Shown here: positions 1 to 7,476 of the stretch, piece by piece
Position numbering within the stretch: the first letter of the stretch is position 1
Layout: each line of letters begins with the position of its first letter
From: Oscillospiraceae bacterium
Lineage (GTDB): Bacteria > Bacillota > Clostridia > Oscillospirales > Acutalibacteraceae
Assembly: GCA_015065505.1 (NCBI GenBank)
Contig: SVQE01000026.1
Location: 1-35,763 of the forward strand
Reading direction: 5' to 3'
DNA length: 35,763 bases
Notes under the pieces: generated by a model
What the model was told of the DNA's origin: nothing
The model's input: only the letters and a program-made list of their open reading frames with translations
The model's database searches: none
Program-made: the position numbers and the translations under genes

Positions 1-1091
1 ATCGGAAGAACAAGGAATAAGAAGTTATCGGAATTAACCGACATAATCTTTACGGGGCTGACAGGTCCGCAAAGCTCAATTTTAACCTCGTCCGTATCAG
101 AAGCATTAAGCGCGTCGAGCACAAATTTTGAATTGAAGCCTATTTCAACTCTGTCGCCGCTTGTGTTTGCATGGGTGTAGTCAACAACTCTTCCGAGTGA
201 AGAAACTGTTGAAACTCTCATCTGGTCGTTATCAAATAAGCATCTTATCGGGTTTTTCTGATTGTTTTCAATAACGGGAAGTGTTCTTTCAATGCAGTTA
301 ATTGCATCATTTGTGTTAATAAGAACAGTTGTTGAAATTGTTTTAGGAACTGCGCTGTTATAATCAAGAAATTCACCGTCAAGAAGTCGGCTGATAATTG
401 AATAATTTTCAATTTCAAAAACAATATGTCTTTTGCCGATGCTTATAACAATAGGTTTATCGCTTTCAATATTAAGAAGCTTGATTATTTCTCTAATTGT
501 TTTCTTCGGAACAATAAATGATAATTCTTCTGCATCAAAATCAATTTTTTCTTTTCTGATTGCAAGTCTGTAACCGTCAACACCAATAAGAGTAATTTCG
601 CCGTTTGCAATTTCAAATTTTAAGCCTGTATAAACGGGCTTTGAGCTTTCTGTTTCTGCAACTGCAAATATTGTTTGTGAAATCATTGAATGAATCATTT
701 TCTGATTTAATTCAATCTGTATTCCGCCGTTAACAGAGGGAAGCTCGGGATAATCGTCTGCATCAATACCCGTAATATTATAAGTTGCAGCTCCGCTTAC
801 GATTGAAACAGAAACACCGTTTGTTTCAACTGTTACAAATTCATCGGGAAGCTTTCGTATAATATCGCAGAGAATTTTTGCATTAACAACTATTGCACCT
901 GGTTCAATAACCTCGGTATCCATAATAGTATTAATACCAAATTCAAAATCATAACCAGTTAAACTGAGTGTATCTGAACCGCATTCAATAAGAATACCCT
1001 CAATAGTTGGAATAGTAACCTTTGTGCCTACCGCTCTTATAACATTATTACAAGCATTGCTGAGCTCTTTTGTGCTGCATATAAATTTCAT
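1..1091 (-). CDS. dnaN: DNA polymerase III subunit beta (sliding clamp), 3' end cut by the window
   Basis: The beta clamp is a ring-shaped homodimer that encircles DNA and tethers polymerase III. The frame stays open from the ATG at 1091 to the left window edge, giving 363 codons. The protein begins MKFICSTKELSNACNNVIRA and the last residues visible read NFLFLVLP, which matches the conserved C-terminal clamp strand, so probably only a few residues are missing. A GAAAGG ribosome binding site lies 6 nt before the ATG. It follows dnaA on the same strand after a 244-bp gap rich in DnaA boxes, the standard dnaA-dnaN order. Identity is sure from the overall three-domain clamp sequence and the neighbour. 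Confidence 0.97.
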   Translation of the reverse strand, partial: MKFICSTKELSNACNNVIRAVGTKVTIPTIEGILIECGSDTLSLTGYDFEFGINTIMDTEVIEPGAIVVNAKILCDIIRKLPDEFVTVETNGVSVSIVSGAATYNITGIDADDYPELPSVNGGIQIELNQKMIHSMISQTIFAVAETESSKPVYTGLKFEIANGEITLIGVDGYRLAIRKEKIDFDAEELSFIVPKKTIREIIKLLNIESDKPIVISIGKRHIVFEIENYSIISRLLDGEFLDYNSAVPKTISTTVLINTNDAINCIERTLPVIENNQKNPIRCLFDNDQMRVSTVSSLGRVVDYTHANTSGDRVEIGFNSKFVLDALNASDTDEVKIELCGPVSPVKIMSVNSDNFLFLVLP

Positions 1092-1335
1092 AATTCTACC
1101 TTTCTTTCCGCAGAAATCAATTTTTATCAAAATCTGTCAAATATGTTTTCTTATAGTAATAGTAGTAAGGGGTGTTAAAATTGTTGAAAACTTTGTTTTG
1201 CTTTTAAATAAAGTCATTTTTTATCCACATTTGAAAAAATAATTTTTAAGAAAAAATGTTAAAACTGTTTAAAACTATTTTTTTTAACATTCAATGTGAA
1301 AAATTCAATGTGAAAAATAAAAAAACTGTGGAAAA
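1092..1335. other. Probable oriC segment: DnaA-box cluster between dnaA and dnaN
   Basis: This AT-rich gap carries four matches to the DnaA box consensus TTWTNCACA: TTATCCACA at 1221-1229 (plus), TTTTTCACA at 1295-1303 and 1309-1317 (minus), and TTTTCCACA at 1327-1335 (minus, touching the dnaA stop). The two middle boxes lie in a perfect 14-bp tandem repeat (1290-1303, 1304-1317). Long A/T runs at 1235-1290 could serve as an unwinding element. Many Bacillota place oriC boxes both upstream of dnaA and here. No consensus box was found in the dnaA upstream gap, so this side may hold the main cluster. Origin function is inferred. Confidence 0.65.
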
Positions 1336-2679
1336 CTAATTTGAATCTTTAATGTTATTTATAATATCAAGAACCTTTGAATTAAGATTTGAATCAGTCT
1401 TTAAAAGCGTTTCCATTTTCTGAATATTATATAAAACAGAGGAATGATCCATATTATTAAATTCCTTGCCGATATCCGCATAGCTCATGCCGGTTATTTC
1501 GCGGATAATATAAAAGCACATCTTTTTTGCGTTTGAAATACTTGCAGTTCTTTTTTTACTGTAAATATCTTCAACCGAAACGCCCGTTGTTCTGCTAACC
1601 TCTTCAACAATTCTGTTAATTGTTATCGGAATGGGCTGAACATCCTCAATAATATCCTTAATTGCAGTCTGGGCAAGGGATATAGTCGGCACCTGATTTG
1701 TTAAAACACAGGTTGCATGAAGCTTTTTTGTTGTTCCTTCAAGCTGGCGGATATTTGATTTAATTCTTTCAGCTATGTAGTTAACAACATTATCGGGTAT
1801 TTCAAAATTAAGCAGCTCTGCTTTTCTTTTGATAATTGCACATCTTGTTTCATATTCGGGTGTCTGAATATCTGCAAGAAGTCCGCTGACGAATCTTGAA
1901 CGAAGTCTGTCTGCAAGAGTGTGTATTTCCTTCGGAGGTCTGTCAGAAGTTAAAACAACCTGCTTTCCGTTATCAACAAGTGCGTTGAAGGTGTGAAAAA
2001 ATTCTTCCTCGGTTGAAATCTTACCTGCAATAAACTGAATATCGTCAACAAGAAAAACATCAATATTATTTCTGTATTTATTGTGAAATTCATCAACAGT
2101 GTGTTTTCCGAGACATGAAATAAATTCATTTGCAAATTCTTCGGCTTTAATATAAACAACCTTCATATCGGGAAAGTTCTTTTTTATTTCATAGCTGATT
2201 GCATTTAAAATATGAGTTTTTCCGAGACCTGAATTACCGTATATGAAAAGAGGATTATAATTTGTTAAGTTGTTGCCCCTGCTTATCTGACCGCCCGGGT
2301 CGGAGGCGATTGCCTTTGCAGCTGTGTAGGCAAACTTGTTTGAAGGACCGACAATGAAATTGTCAAAGGTTAAAATATCATTTTTTAAATCCTCAAGTCC
2401 CTGATTTGTTTTAACATCCTCGGTAATGAAATCTTCGGGTGAAGTGTAAATAATTTCAACGGGGAAGCCGCAAACCTTTTCAAATGCCTCGCTGATTAAA
2501 TTACCGTATTGACCTATAACGGTGCTTTTTTTGAATTCATTTGAAAAGAAAAGCGTTGCCTTTCCGTTATCAAAGCTTTTTATTTCAATTTTCGACAGCC
2601 ATAAATCAAAAGCGGTGGCTGTTATTCTTTCTTTGCAGTAAGCTAAAACGCTTTGCCACAATTCATTAAAATTATCCAT
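1336..2679 (-). CDS. dnaA: Chromosomal replication initiator protein DnaA
   Basis: DnaA binds DnaA boxes at oriC, melts the origin and recruits the helicase. The 447-aa product has an N-terminal helicase/DnaB interaction domain (about 1-80), a short linker, an AAA+ domain with Walker A GNSGLGKT (148-155) and Walker B VFLVDD (208-213), and a C-terminal DNA-binding domain with the signature NNMDHSSVLYNIQKM. I chose the ATG at 2679 because AGAGGA lies 9 nt upstream and the likely promoter (-10 at 2721-2726) would start the transcript at about 2714. A longer in-frame start at 2715 would lie at or before the transcript start. dnaN follows. Length is normal for the family. Confidence 0.97.
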   Translation of the reverse strand: MDNFNELWQSVLAYCKERITATAFDLWLSKIEIKSFDNGKATLFFSNEFKKSTVIGQYGNLISEAFEKVCGFPVEIIYTSPEDFITEDVKTNQGLEDLKNDILTFDNFIVGPSNKFAYTAAKAIASDPGGQISRGNNLTNYNPLFIYGNSGLGKTHILNAISYEIKKNFPDMKVVYIKAEEFANEFISCLGKHTVDEFHNKYRNNIDVFLVDDIQFIAGKISTEEEFFHTFNALVDNGKQVVLTSDRPPKEIHTLADRLRSRFVSGLLADIQTPEYETRCAIIKRKAELLNFEIPDNVVNYIAERIKSNIRQLEGTTKKLHATCVLTNQVPTISLAQTAIKDIIEDVQPIPITINRIVEEVSRTTGVSVEDIYSKKRTASISNAKKMCFYIIREITGMSYADIGKEFNNMDHSSVLYNIQKMETLLKTDSNLNSKVLDIINNIKDSN

Positions 2680-2720
2680 ATATATTAATCCTCTTAAATA
2701 ATTAAAAAATATCACTATTA

Positions 2721-2749
2721 ATTATAATAAATAGAGTATATTAAGTCAA
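2721..2749 (-). promoter_or_regulatory. Predicted sigma-A promoter of dnaA
   Basis: On the minus strand TTGACT (2744-2749) and TATAAT (2721-2726) are 17 nt apart. The transcript would begin near 2714, leaving a 35-nt leader before the ATG at 2679. This placement helps decide the dnaA start codon. Confidence 0.7.
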
Positions 2750-2809
2750 TATTTAATTTTAAATATTTTAATAATTATAAACATTATATTTTAGAAGTGT
2801 TGAAAACTA

Positions 2810-2838
2810 TTGCTTTTTTATTTTTGATAAGATATAAT
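2810..2838 (+). promoter_or_regulatory. Predicted sigma-A promoter of the LCP-like gene
   Basis: A perfect -10 TATAAT (2833-2838) has a weak -35 TTGCTT (2810-2815) 17 nt upstream. It fires away from the dnaA promoter, so the 2.7-2.8 kb gap is a divergent control region. Confidence 0.5.
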
Positions 2839-2841
2839 TAT

Positions 2842-2883
2842 TTAGGCATTAAGGCTTACTGGGTTCGATTTCCTAATGCCTAA
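2842..2883 (+). promoter_or_regulatory. Leader hairpin at the start of the LCP-like transcript
   Basis: TTAGGCATTA (2842-2851) and TAATGCCTAA (2874-2883) form a perfect 10-bp stem, with two further pairs beyond one bulged base. It begins close to the predicted transcript start and ends 10 nt before the AAAGGAGG ribosome binding site. It could stabilise the mRNA 5' end or regulate it. It is not followed by a T-run and so is not a terminator. Confidence 0.45.
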
Positions 2884-2908
2884 GCATCAAATGAAAGGAG
2901 GACGGAAA

Positions 2909-3832
2909 ATGAAAATTTTCAAAAACAGGGGCGATATTTATATTCCCAAAGGAAATTATAAAAAAAGCAGGGAAGAAACAATATTAAAGCTGCTTCTTGT
3001 TTTTATAATTATTTTCACCATTGTTTTTCTTGTCCTTCTCGGTCATAAATATAAAAATGCCGCAAGCTTTTTCGGCGACGGCGAGGTTACAACAACCCAG
3101 ATTGTAATAAACGAAGAAGAGCTTCCTAAGATTTCGGGCAAAACCAATTTTATGTTTCTTGAAACGGACGATGAAAAATCCGTTATTCATTATATTATTC
3201 TTATTCAGGCAGATAAGGATTCAAAGGCATATAAGGTTTGCTCGCTTTCACCTCAGACAAAAATTGATAATGAGAGTATAAGTGAAATATATGAAAACGG
3301 CGGCGGCGCTTCTCTTCAGACCAAGCTAACAGAGTATTTCGGTTTTGAAATCAATTATTTCGCGGAATTTGATAATTCATCATTCGTTGAATTCGGCTCA
3401 AAAATGGGCGATATTATTTATAATTCCTATGAAGATATCAAGTTTTCGGGCGGAAGCGGCGACGATAAATATACTATTCGCATTTCCGAAGGCGAACAGA
3501 ATATAAACAGTAAGGAATTATCAAATCTCTTAAGATATTATTCAAACGAAAAGAAGGATTACGGTATTGAAAACGAGGTAATTCTTTCGGCATTAACGCA
3601 ATTATTCAATGAAGATAATTTTGAGGACAGTGAATCGCTTTTCAGACTCTTTATAAAATCCTCAACAAATAATATAACTGTCCGTGATTTTGAAAATGCA
3701 AAGAATGCGCTTATGTATTTCTGTTATAAAAACGAGGATATAACGGTTTACAGCGTTCAGAGCAAATACGATAAAAAGAATGTTTTAACACAGCAGTCGG
3801 TTAAGGAGATAAAAGGTTATTTTAGCAAATAA
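2909..3832 (+). CDS. Membrane-anchored LytR-CpsA-Psr (LCP)-like protein, degenerate active site
   Basis: LCP enzymes transfer undecaprenyl-linked glycopolymers to peptidoglycan outside the cell. This 307-aa protein has a basic cytoplasmic N-terminus, one membrane helix (about residues 26-45) and an extracellular domain whose layout (a KVCSLSPQTKI strand, then ENGGGASLQTKLTEYFG, then INYFAEFDNSSFVEFGSKMG) matches the LCP fold. The usual SIPRDT arginine motif is replaced by CSLSPQT, and the later conserved arginines are not obvious. It may therefore be a non-catalytic relative. The ATG at 2909 is chosen because AAAGGAGG (2894-2901) precedes it. An in-frame ATG at 2876 lies inside the leader hairpin and has no ribosome binding site. 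It is divergent from dnaA. Confidence 0.55.
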   Translation: MKIFKNRGDIYIPKGNYKKSREETILKLLLVFIIIFTIVFLVLLGHKYKNAASFFGDGEVTTTQIVINEEELPKISGKTNFMFLETDDEKSVIHYIILIQADKDSKAYKVCSLSPQTKIDNESISEIYENGGGASLQTKLTEYFGFEINYFAEFDNSSFVEFGSKMGDIIYNSYEDIKFSGGSGDDKYTIRISEGEQNINSKELSNLLRYYSNEKKDYGIENEVILSALTQLFNEDNFEDSESLFRLFIKSSTNNITVRDFENAKNALMYFCYKNEDITVYSVQSKYDKKNVLTQQSVKEIKGYFSK

Positions 3833-3909
3833 TTGACCGAGCGCAGCGAGAAACCAAACAGCCTCCCTTGTAAAGGGAGGGGGACCGCATAGCGGTGGAG
3901 GGATGGTCG
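3833..3909 (+). repeat. Palindromic REP-like repeat, left copy flanking the DUF559 gene
   Basis: The core (3861-3909) holds two hairpins: CCTCCCTT/AAGGGAGG (3862-3869, 3873-3880) and ACCGC/GCGGT (3884-3896), then GGAGGGATGGTCG. It matches the copy at 4359-4407 in inverted orientation at 48 of 49 bases. The preceding 3833-3860 segment, with GAGCGCAGCGAGAAACC, recurs in inverted form at the outer edge of the repeat at 31.5 kb, so the full repeat unit probably starts right after the LCP-like stop codon. Confidence 0.8.
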
Positions 3910-3956
3910 CTGTGCAAAAGAATGCCTATTGTTATATAAAAAATTTTTGAATTTCT

Positions 3957-4307
3957 ATGAAAAGACATAATCCGGAACTAACTTTTTATGCGAGAAAAAA
4001 CAGAAAAAATATGACACGGCAGGAAAGCCATTTATGGTATGATTTTCTGAGAAAATACCCTGTTAATTTTTTAAGACAGAAAATTATTGAAAACTATATA
4101 GTTGATTTTTATTGCTCAAAAGCAAAAGTTGCAATAGAAATTGACGGAGAATATCATAATTACACAAATTCAGAAAAAGAAATAATAAGAACAACACAGA
4201 TTGAAAAGTATGATATATTACTTATCAGAATAACTAATGAATTAATTGACAGTAAGTTTGAAGAATGCTGTGAGCATATTGATAAAGCTGTAAAAGAAAG
4301 ATTATAG
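3957..4307 (+). CDS. DUF559 (Vsr-like, PD-(D/E)XK superfamily) endonuclease-domain protein
   Basis: The 116-aa protein is nearly all DUF559 domain: the N-terminal helix MTRQESHLWYDFLRKYP (19-35), then FLRQKIIENYIVDFYC (38-53) and KVAIEIDGEYH (57-67). D50, E61 and D63 are in the positions of a PD-(D/E)XK metal site, and Q41/K42 and H67 are also typical. The family is related to very-short-patch-repair endonucleases. Its cellular role is not established. No Shine-Dalgarno sequence precedes the ATG, unlike most neighbours. The gene lies between inverted repeats, which suggests that it acts on, or travels with, those repeats. Family is sure, function unknown. Confidence 0.85.
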   Translation: MKRHNPELTFYARKNRKNMTRQESHLWYDFLRKYPVNFLRQKIIENYIVDFYCSKAKVAIEIDGEYHNYTNSEKEIIRTTQIEKYDILLIRITNELIDSKFEECCEHIDKAVKERL

Positions 4308-4358
4308 ATAATATTTGGATACGAACTAAAGTTGCCGGGATGATTTCTTATACTTAAA

Positions 4359-4407
4359 CGACCATCCCTCCACCGCTATGCGGTCCCCCTCCCTTTTCAA
4401 GGGAGGC
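4359..4407 (-). repeat. Palindromic REP-like repeat, right copy (inverted)
   Basis: It is the reverse complement of 3861-3909 with a single difference, in the loop of the CCTCCCTT hairpin. It ends 8 bp before the folE ribosome binding region, so the repeat lies in the folE leader. Confidence 0.85.
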
Positions 4408-4430
4408 AATAAGGTTAGGAGATTTTATAT

Positions 4431-5000
4431 ATGATTTCAGAAGAAAATAAAAAAATAATAATGAAGGCGGTTGAGGATATTCTCATTGCCGTTGGCGAAA
4501 ACCCTGAAAGAGAGGGCTTGAAGGAAACTCCGAAAAGAGTTGCAAATATGTATGAAGAAATGTTCTGCGGCTTGCACGAGGACCCGAAGCAGCTTCTTAA
4601 GCTGTTTAACGAAAAATCAAACGATGAAATGGTTATAGTAAGGGATATTCCGTTTTCTTCAATGTGCGAGCACCATCTTCTTCCCTTTGTAGGAAAAGCG
4701 CATATTGCATATATTCCGAGCGATAACAAGATTATCGGTCTTTCAAAGCTTGCAAGAATTGTTGATAATTTTGCAAAAAAACCCCAGGTTCAGGAAAGAC
4801 TCACACACGATATTGCAGATTTTATTAATGAGAATATTTCACCGAGGGGCGTTGCCGTTATTATTGAAGCTGAGCATATGTGTATGAGCATAAGGGGCGC
4901 AAAGGCTTCGGGCTCAATAACTCAGACCTCGGCTCTCAGAGGAATAATGAGAAACGACGCAAGGTCAAGAGCAGAGGTTCTGGCGCTGCTTAATAAATAA
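4431..5000 (+). CDS. folE: GTP cyclohydrolase I
   Basis: FolE converts GTP to 7,8-dihydroneopterin triphosphate, the first step of folate synthesis. The 189-aa sequence shows the family in full: [19 protein letters not shown], the zinc/catalytic motif [37 protein letters not shown] and the second zinc cysteine in [17 protein letters not shown] lies about 9 nt before the ATG. It is the first gene of a four-gene folate operon and is 4 bp from folP. The inverted repeat just upstream means that its promoter is either inside the DUF559 element or further back. I saw no clear promoter. Confidence 0.97.
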   Translation: MISEENKKIIMKAVEDILIAVGENPEREGLKETPKRVANMYEEMFCGLHEDPKQLLKLFNEKSNDEMVIVRDIPFSSMCEHHLLPFVGKAHIAYIPSDNKIIGLSKLARIVDNFAKKPQVQERLTHDIADFINENISPRGVAVIIEAEHMCMSIRGAKASGSITQTSALRGIMRNDARSRAEVLALLNK

Positions 5001-5004
5001 AGCT

Positions 5005-5808
5005 ATGATTTGGAATTGCAGAGATAAAAAAATTGAATACGGCAATAAAACCGTTTTAATGGGAATAGTTAATGTAACCCCCGATTCCTTTTCGGACGGC
5101 GGCAGCTTTTTTGATGAAGAAAGTGCCGTTTTGCACGCGCTTGAATTAATTGATGACGGCGCGGATATTATTGATTTGGGCGCTCAGTCAACACGCCCGG
5201 GATATAATGAAATATCACCCGAGGAGGAATGGGAAAGGCTTGCTTCGGTTTTACCGAAAATAAGAGAAAAAACAGATATTCCGATATCCGTTGACACATA
5301 TTTTCCCTATGTTGCCGAAAAAGCCCTTCAAAACGGCGCAGATATTATTAATGATGTTTCGGGCATAATCAATCCCAAAATGGCTGAAATCATCAAAAAA
5401 TCGGGCGCAGGCTGGGTTTTAATGCACAGCTCAGAGGGCTCTTGCAGCGAGGTTGGCGAGTTTTTCAGAAATGCTGAAGCAAAATGCCTTGAGCTCGGCA
5501 TAAACAAAAATCAGCTCTGCTTTGATATGGGAATCGGCTTCGGCAAAAGCTATGAGCAGAATTTAGAACTAATTGCAAATATCGGTGAATATAAATTAGA
5601 GGGATATCCGCTGCTGCTCGGCGTAAGCAGAAAAAGGGTTATCGGCAAATCAAGCAATCAGGAAAACCCTAAGGAGCGAATATTCGGCAATATTGCAGCA
5701 GATACGGTGGGCATTTTAAACGGCGCCGATATTATCAGGCTTCACGATGTTAAAAATGAAAAGCAGGGAATCAAAACCGCAGAGGAATTAAAAAAATGGA
5801 TAAAATAA
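5005..5808 (+). CDS. folP: Dihydropteroate synthase
   Basis: FolP condenses p-aminobenzoate with dihydropterin pyrophosphate to give dihydropteroate and is the sulfonamide target. The 267-aa TIM-barrel protein carries the pterin-binding signatures MGIVNVTPDSFSDGG (19-33) and DIIDLGAQSTRPG (54-66), then ISVDTYFP, INDVSGI and LLLGVSRKRVIG. It starts 4 bp after folE and its last 13 bases overlap folB, so translation is probably coupled. Confidence 0.97.
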   Translation: MIWNCRDKKIEYGNKTVLMGIVNVTPDSFSDGGSFFDEESAVLHALELIDDGADIIDLGAQSTRPGYNEISPEEEWERLASVLPKIREKTDIPISVDTYFPYVAEKALQNGADIINDVSGIINPKMAEIIKKSGAGWVLMHSSEGSCSEVGEFFRNAEAKCLELGINKNQLCFDMGIGFGKSYEQNLELIANIGEYKLEGYPLLLGVSRKRVIGKSSNQENPKERIFGNIAADTVGILNGADIIRLHDVKNEKQGIKTAEELKKWIK

Positions 5809-6155
5809 CAATAAAAAATCTAAAGCTATTCGCTTTTCACGGCGTAAATCCCGAGGAAAAGGAAAACGGGCAGAATTTTTATATTGATGTTGACTACTAT
5901 GTTAATATAATTAAAGCCTGCAAAAGCGATGATATAAACGACACTGTGAGCTATGCAAAGGTTGTTAAGGTTATAAGAGAAGCCTTTACAAGTGATAAGT
6001 TCAATCTTATCGAAAAAGCCGCTCAAACGGTTGCTGATGCGATTTTTGAGAATTTTGAAACCATATACAAGGTTGAAATAACCTTAAAAAAGCCCGAAGC
6101 ACCCGTAAATGCGGAATTTGACTATATGGCAGTAACAATTTTCAGAGAGAGGTAA
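5796..6155 (+). CDS. folB: Dihydroneopterin aldolase
   Basis: FolB cleaves 7,8-dihydroneopterin to 6-hydroxymethyl-dihydropterin and glycolaldehyde. The 119-aa protein has the family motifs LFAFHGVNPEEKENGQNFYIDV split across residues 9-30 (with the conserved Glu), NLIEKAAQTVADAIF, and a C-terminal KKPEAPV strand with the catalytic Lys region. It overlaps folP by 13 bp and is followed 2 bp later by folK. Confidence 0.95.
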   Translation: MDKITIKNLKLFAFHGVNPEEKENGQNFYIDVDYYVNIIKACKSDDINDTVSYAKVVKVIREAFTSDKFNLIEKAAQTVADAIFENFETIYKVEITLKKPEAPVNAEFDYMAVTIFRER

Positions 6156-6157
6156 TT

Positions 6158-6643
6158 ATGCATTATATATTAGCGCTCGGGAGCAATCTCGGAGATAAAA
6201 AGCAAAATCTTGAAAAGGCGATTGAAGCCTTGAATAATATTCCATATACCGATGTTATTAAAACCTCGTCGGTTTATGAAACCGAGCCCGTTGATTATTT
6301 AAGGCAGGATAATTTCTATAACATTGTTATTGAAGTTAAATCCCTGTTTGAGCCAAACGAAATGCTTGGAATATGCATGGGCATTGAATCGGGACTCGGC
6401 AGAATACGCGGAATTAAAAACGGTCCGAGAATAATCGACCTAGATATTATCTTTGCAGAGGATAAGATTATTAAAACCAAAAATTTATCAGTTCCTCATT
6501 TAAGATATAATGAAAGAAATTTTGTTATTTCTCCGCTTCTTGAAATACATCCCGAGGGCGAATTTTACGGAATTAATTTTAAAAAATACATAGAATCCGT
6601 TTCAGACCAGAAAATAAAAACTGTTGATAAAATTTCCGTTTAA
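6158..6643 (+). CDS. folK: 2-amino-4-hydroxy-6-hydroxymethyldihydropteridine pyrophosphokinase (HPPK)
   Basis: FolK pyrophosphorylates 6-hydroxymethyl-dihydropterin using ATP and supplies the substrate of FolP. The 161-aa sequence opens with LALGSNLGDKKQNLEKAI and contains FYNIVIEV, the GLGRIRG loop and the signature GPRIIDLDIIF, then LSVPHLRYNERNFVISPL. A GAGAGG ribosome binding site overlaps the end of folB. It is the last gene of the operon, followed by a strong hairpin at 6672-6721. Confidence 0.96.
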   Translation: MHYILALGSNLGDKKQNLEKAIEALNNIPYTDVIKTSSVYETEPVDYLRQDNFYNIVIEVKSLFEPNEMLGICMGIESGLGRIRGIKNGPRIIDLDIIFAEDKIIKTKNLSVPHLRYNERNFVISPLLEIHPEGEFYGINFKKYIESVSDQKIKTVDKISV

Positions 6644-6671
6644 ATGAATTAATTAACAAAACTAAAAAAGG

Positions 6672-6726
6672 CTCCCTTGCAAATAATAATATTGCCGAAA
6701 GGCGATTATTTGCAAAGGGAGTTTTC
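6672..6726 (+). terminator. Hairpin terminator of the folate operon that contains the next ribosome binding site
   Basis: Arms 6672-6687 and 6705-6721 form a 16-bp stem with a single bulged A, followed by TTTTC. The 3' arm ends in AAAGGGAG, which is also the only ribosome binding site for the small ORF starting at 6730. Forming the hairpin would both stop the transcript and hide that site. Confidence 0.75.
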
Positions 6727-6729
6727 TTT

Positions 6730-6903
6730 ATGAAAATGAACACAACAAAAAACATAATGAAGGGAATCGGCGCAACGCTTGCAGTTTGCTCGGCGGTAAC
6801 TATGATGGCGGCAACAAAAAGCAATACGGGCGCTAAAAAAACAATGAAAAAAACGGCAAGCAAAATTGCCGATGTTGTTGACACCTTTTCTTCATTTATG
6901 TAA
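6730..6903 (+). CDS. Small hypothetical protein (57 aa), hydrophobic patch and basic C-terminus
   Basis: The ORF encodes a 57-aa peptide beginning MKMNTTKNIMKGIGATLAVC, with a short Ala/Val/Met-rich hydrophobic stretch (about 13-29) followed by a Lys-rich tail (KKTMKKTASKIADVV). It resembles the small YtxH-like cationic proteins common in Clostridia, but I cannot name a family with confidence. It has a good AAAGGGAG site 8 nt upstream, buried in the preceding terminator hairpin, and its own terminator downstream at 6906-6936. Its coding nature is supported by that signal set, not by homology. Confidence 0.55.
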   Translation: MKMNTTKNIMKGIGATLAVCSAVTMMAATKSNTGAKKTMKKTASKIADVVDTFSSFM

Positions 6904-6905
6904 CA

Positions 6906-6936
6906 AAAGAGGCAGTACCAAAACGGTATTGCCTCT
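6906..6936. terminator. Bidirectional terminator between convergent genes
   Basis: AAAGAGGCAGTACC and GGTATTGCCTCTTT form a stem with a short AAAAC loop and A/T runs on both sides. It ends the small ORF from the left and the YdeI-like gene from the right. Confidence 0.8.
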
Positions 6937-7476
6937 TTATCCGTAATACTTATCTATTCCGCCGTAGCCTATAATCAGCTTGTTTTCACGCGTTTTTTTA
7001 ATAAAGCTTGCGAGCCTTTTTTCAAATTCCTCGTGTCGTTTTCTTGCAGCGTCAATATATGCAACGCGAATTCTTTTATACGGCTCGGTGAAATTTAAAT
7101 AGTTTTTCCACGCGGTTTCATCCTTTTTTATTTCATCAATAATATCCTCGGGAAAAACAAAGGGTGTGTTTATTAATTCCTCAACCGATTCTCTGATTTT
7201 CGGATGAAGCATATTATTTTCATCAAGCCATATCAAACGCTCGATATTCGGCTGTGAATACGAGCTGCCCTTTCTTCTCGGCGTAAAACGGCGGATGTTA
7301 TGCATTTCATCAAGCGTTCCCGAAACGCCGTCAATCCAGCCGAAGCAAAGCGCTTCCTCAACGGCATCGTTATATGAAACGCTTTTCTCATTTGCCTCTT
7401 TTTCCGCAATCTCTTTTTGACAGCGGGATTTCGTTTTTGATATATGTGTTCCATACATCCATTCTGTCGTTTTCAT
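6937..7476 (-). CDS. N-terminally truncated YdeI/OmdA-family protein, possible pseudogene
   Basis: The conserved part starts at SVSYNDAVEEALCFGWIDG, followed by RRFTPRRKGSSYSQPN and a Lys/Arg-rich C-terminus, all typical of the YdeI/OmpD-associated (COG4430) family. Full members have about 45 further residues with a WLxxNH motif before this point, and those are absent. Instead the frame runs back into the 3' end of the acetyltransferase gene, overlapping it by about 90 bp in another frame. No start codon has a ribosome binding site; the ATG at 7476 is given only as the best guess. A deletion that joined two neighbouring genes would explain this. The product may be non-functional or expressed by translational coupling. 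Confidence 0.6.
   Translation of the reverse strand: MKTTEWMYGTHISKTKSRCQKEIAEKEANEKSVSYNDAVEEALCFGWIDGVSGTLDEMHNIRRFTPRRKGSSYSQPNIERLIWLDENNMLHPKIRESVEELINTPFVFPEDIIDEIKKDETAWKNYLNFTEPYKRIRVAYIDAARKRHEEFEKRLASFIKKTRENKLIIGYGGIDKYYG

Larger units (their letters stand above)
3861..4407 (+). mobile_element. Candidate small mobile element: DUF559 gene between inverted REP-like repeats
   Basis: A single DUF559 gene is bracketed by 49-bp inverted repeats with one mismatch. The element sits in the gap between the LCP-like gene and the folate operon, whose ribosome binding site begins within 10 bp of the right repeat. Gene-less relatives of the repeat lie at 31.4 kb and 34.77 kb. No clear target-site duplication could be seen. 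Mobility is inferred from the architecture and is not shown. Confidence 0.5.

Noticed and set aside
1024-1242. 72-aa plus-strand ORF over the dnaN start and oriC gap
   Set aside because: It overlaps the dnaN 5' end and AT-rich origin DNA, with no ribosome binding site.
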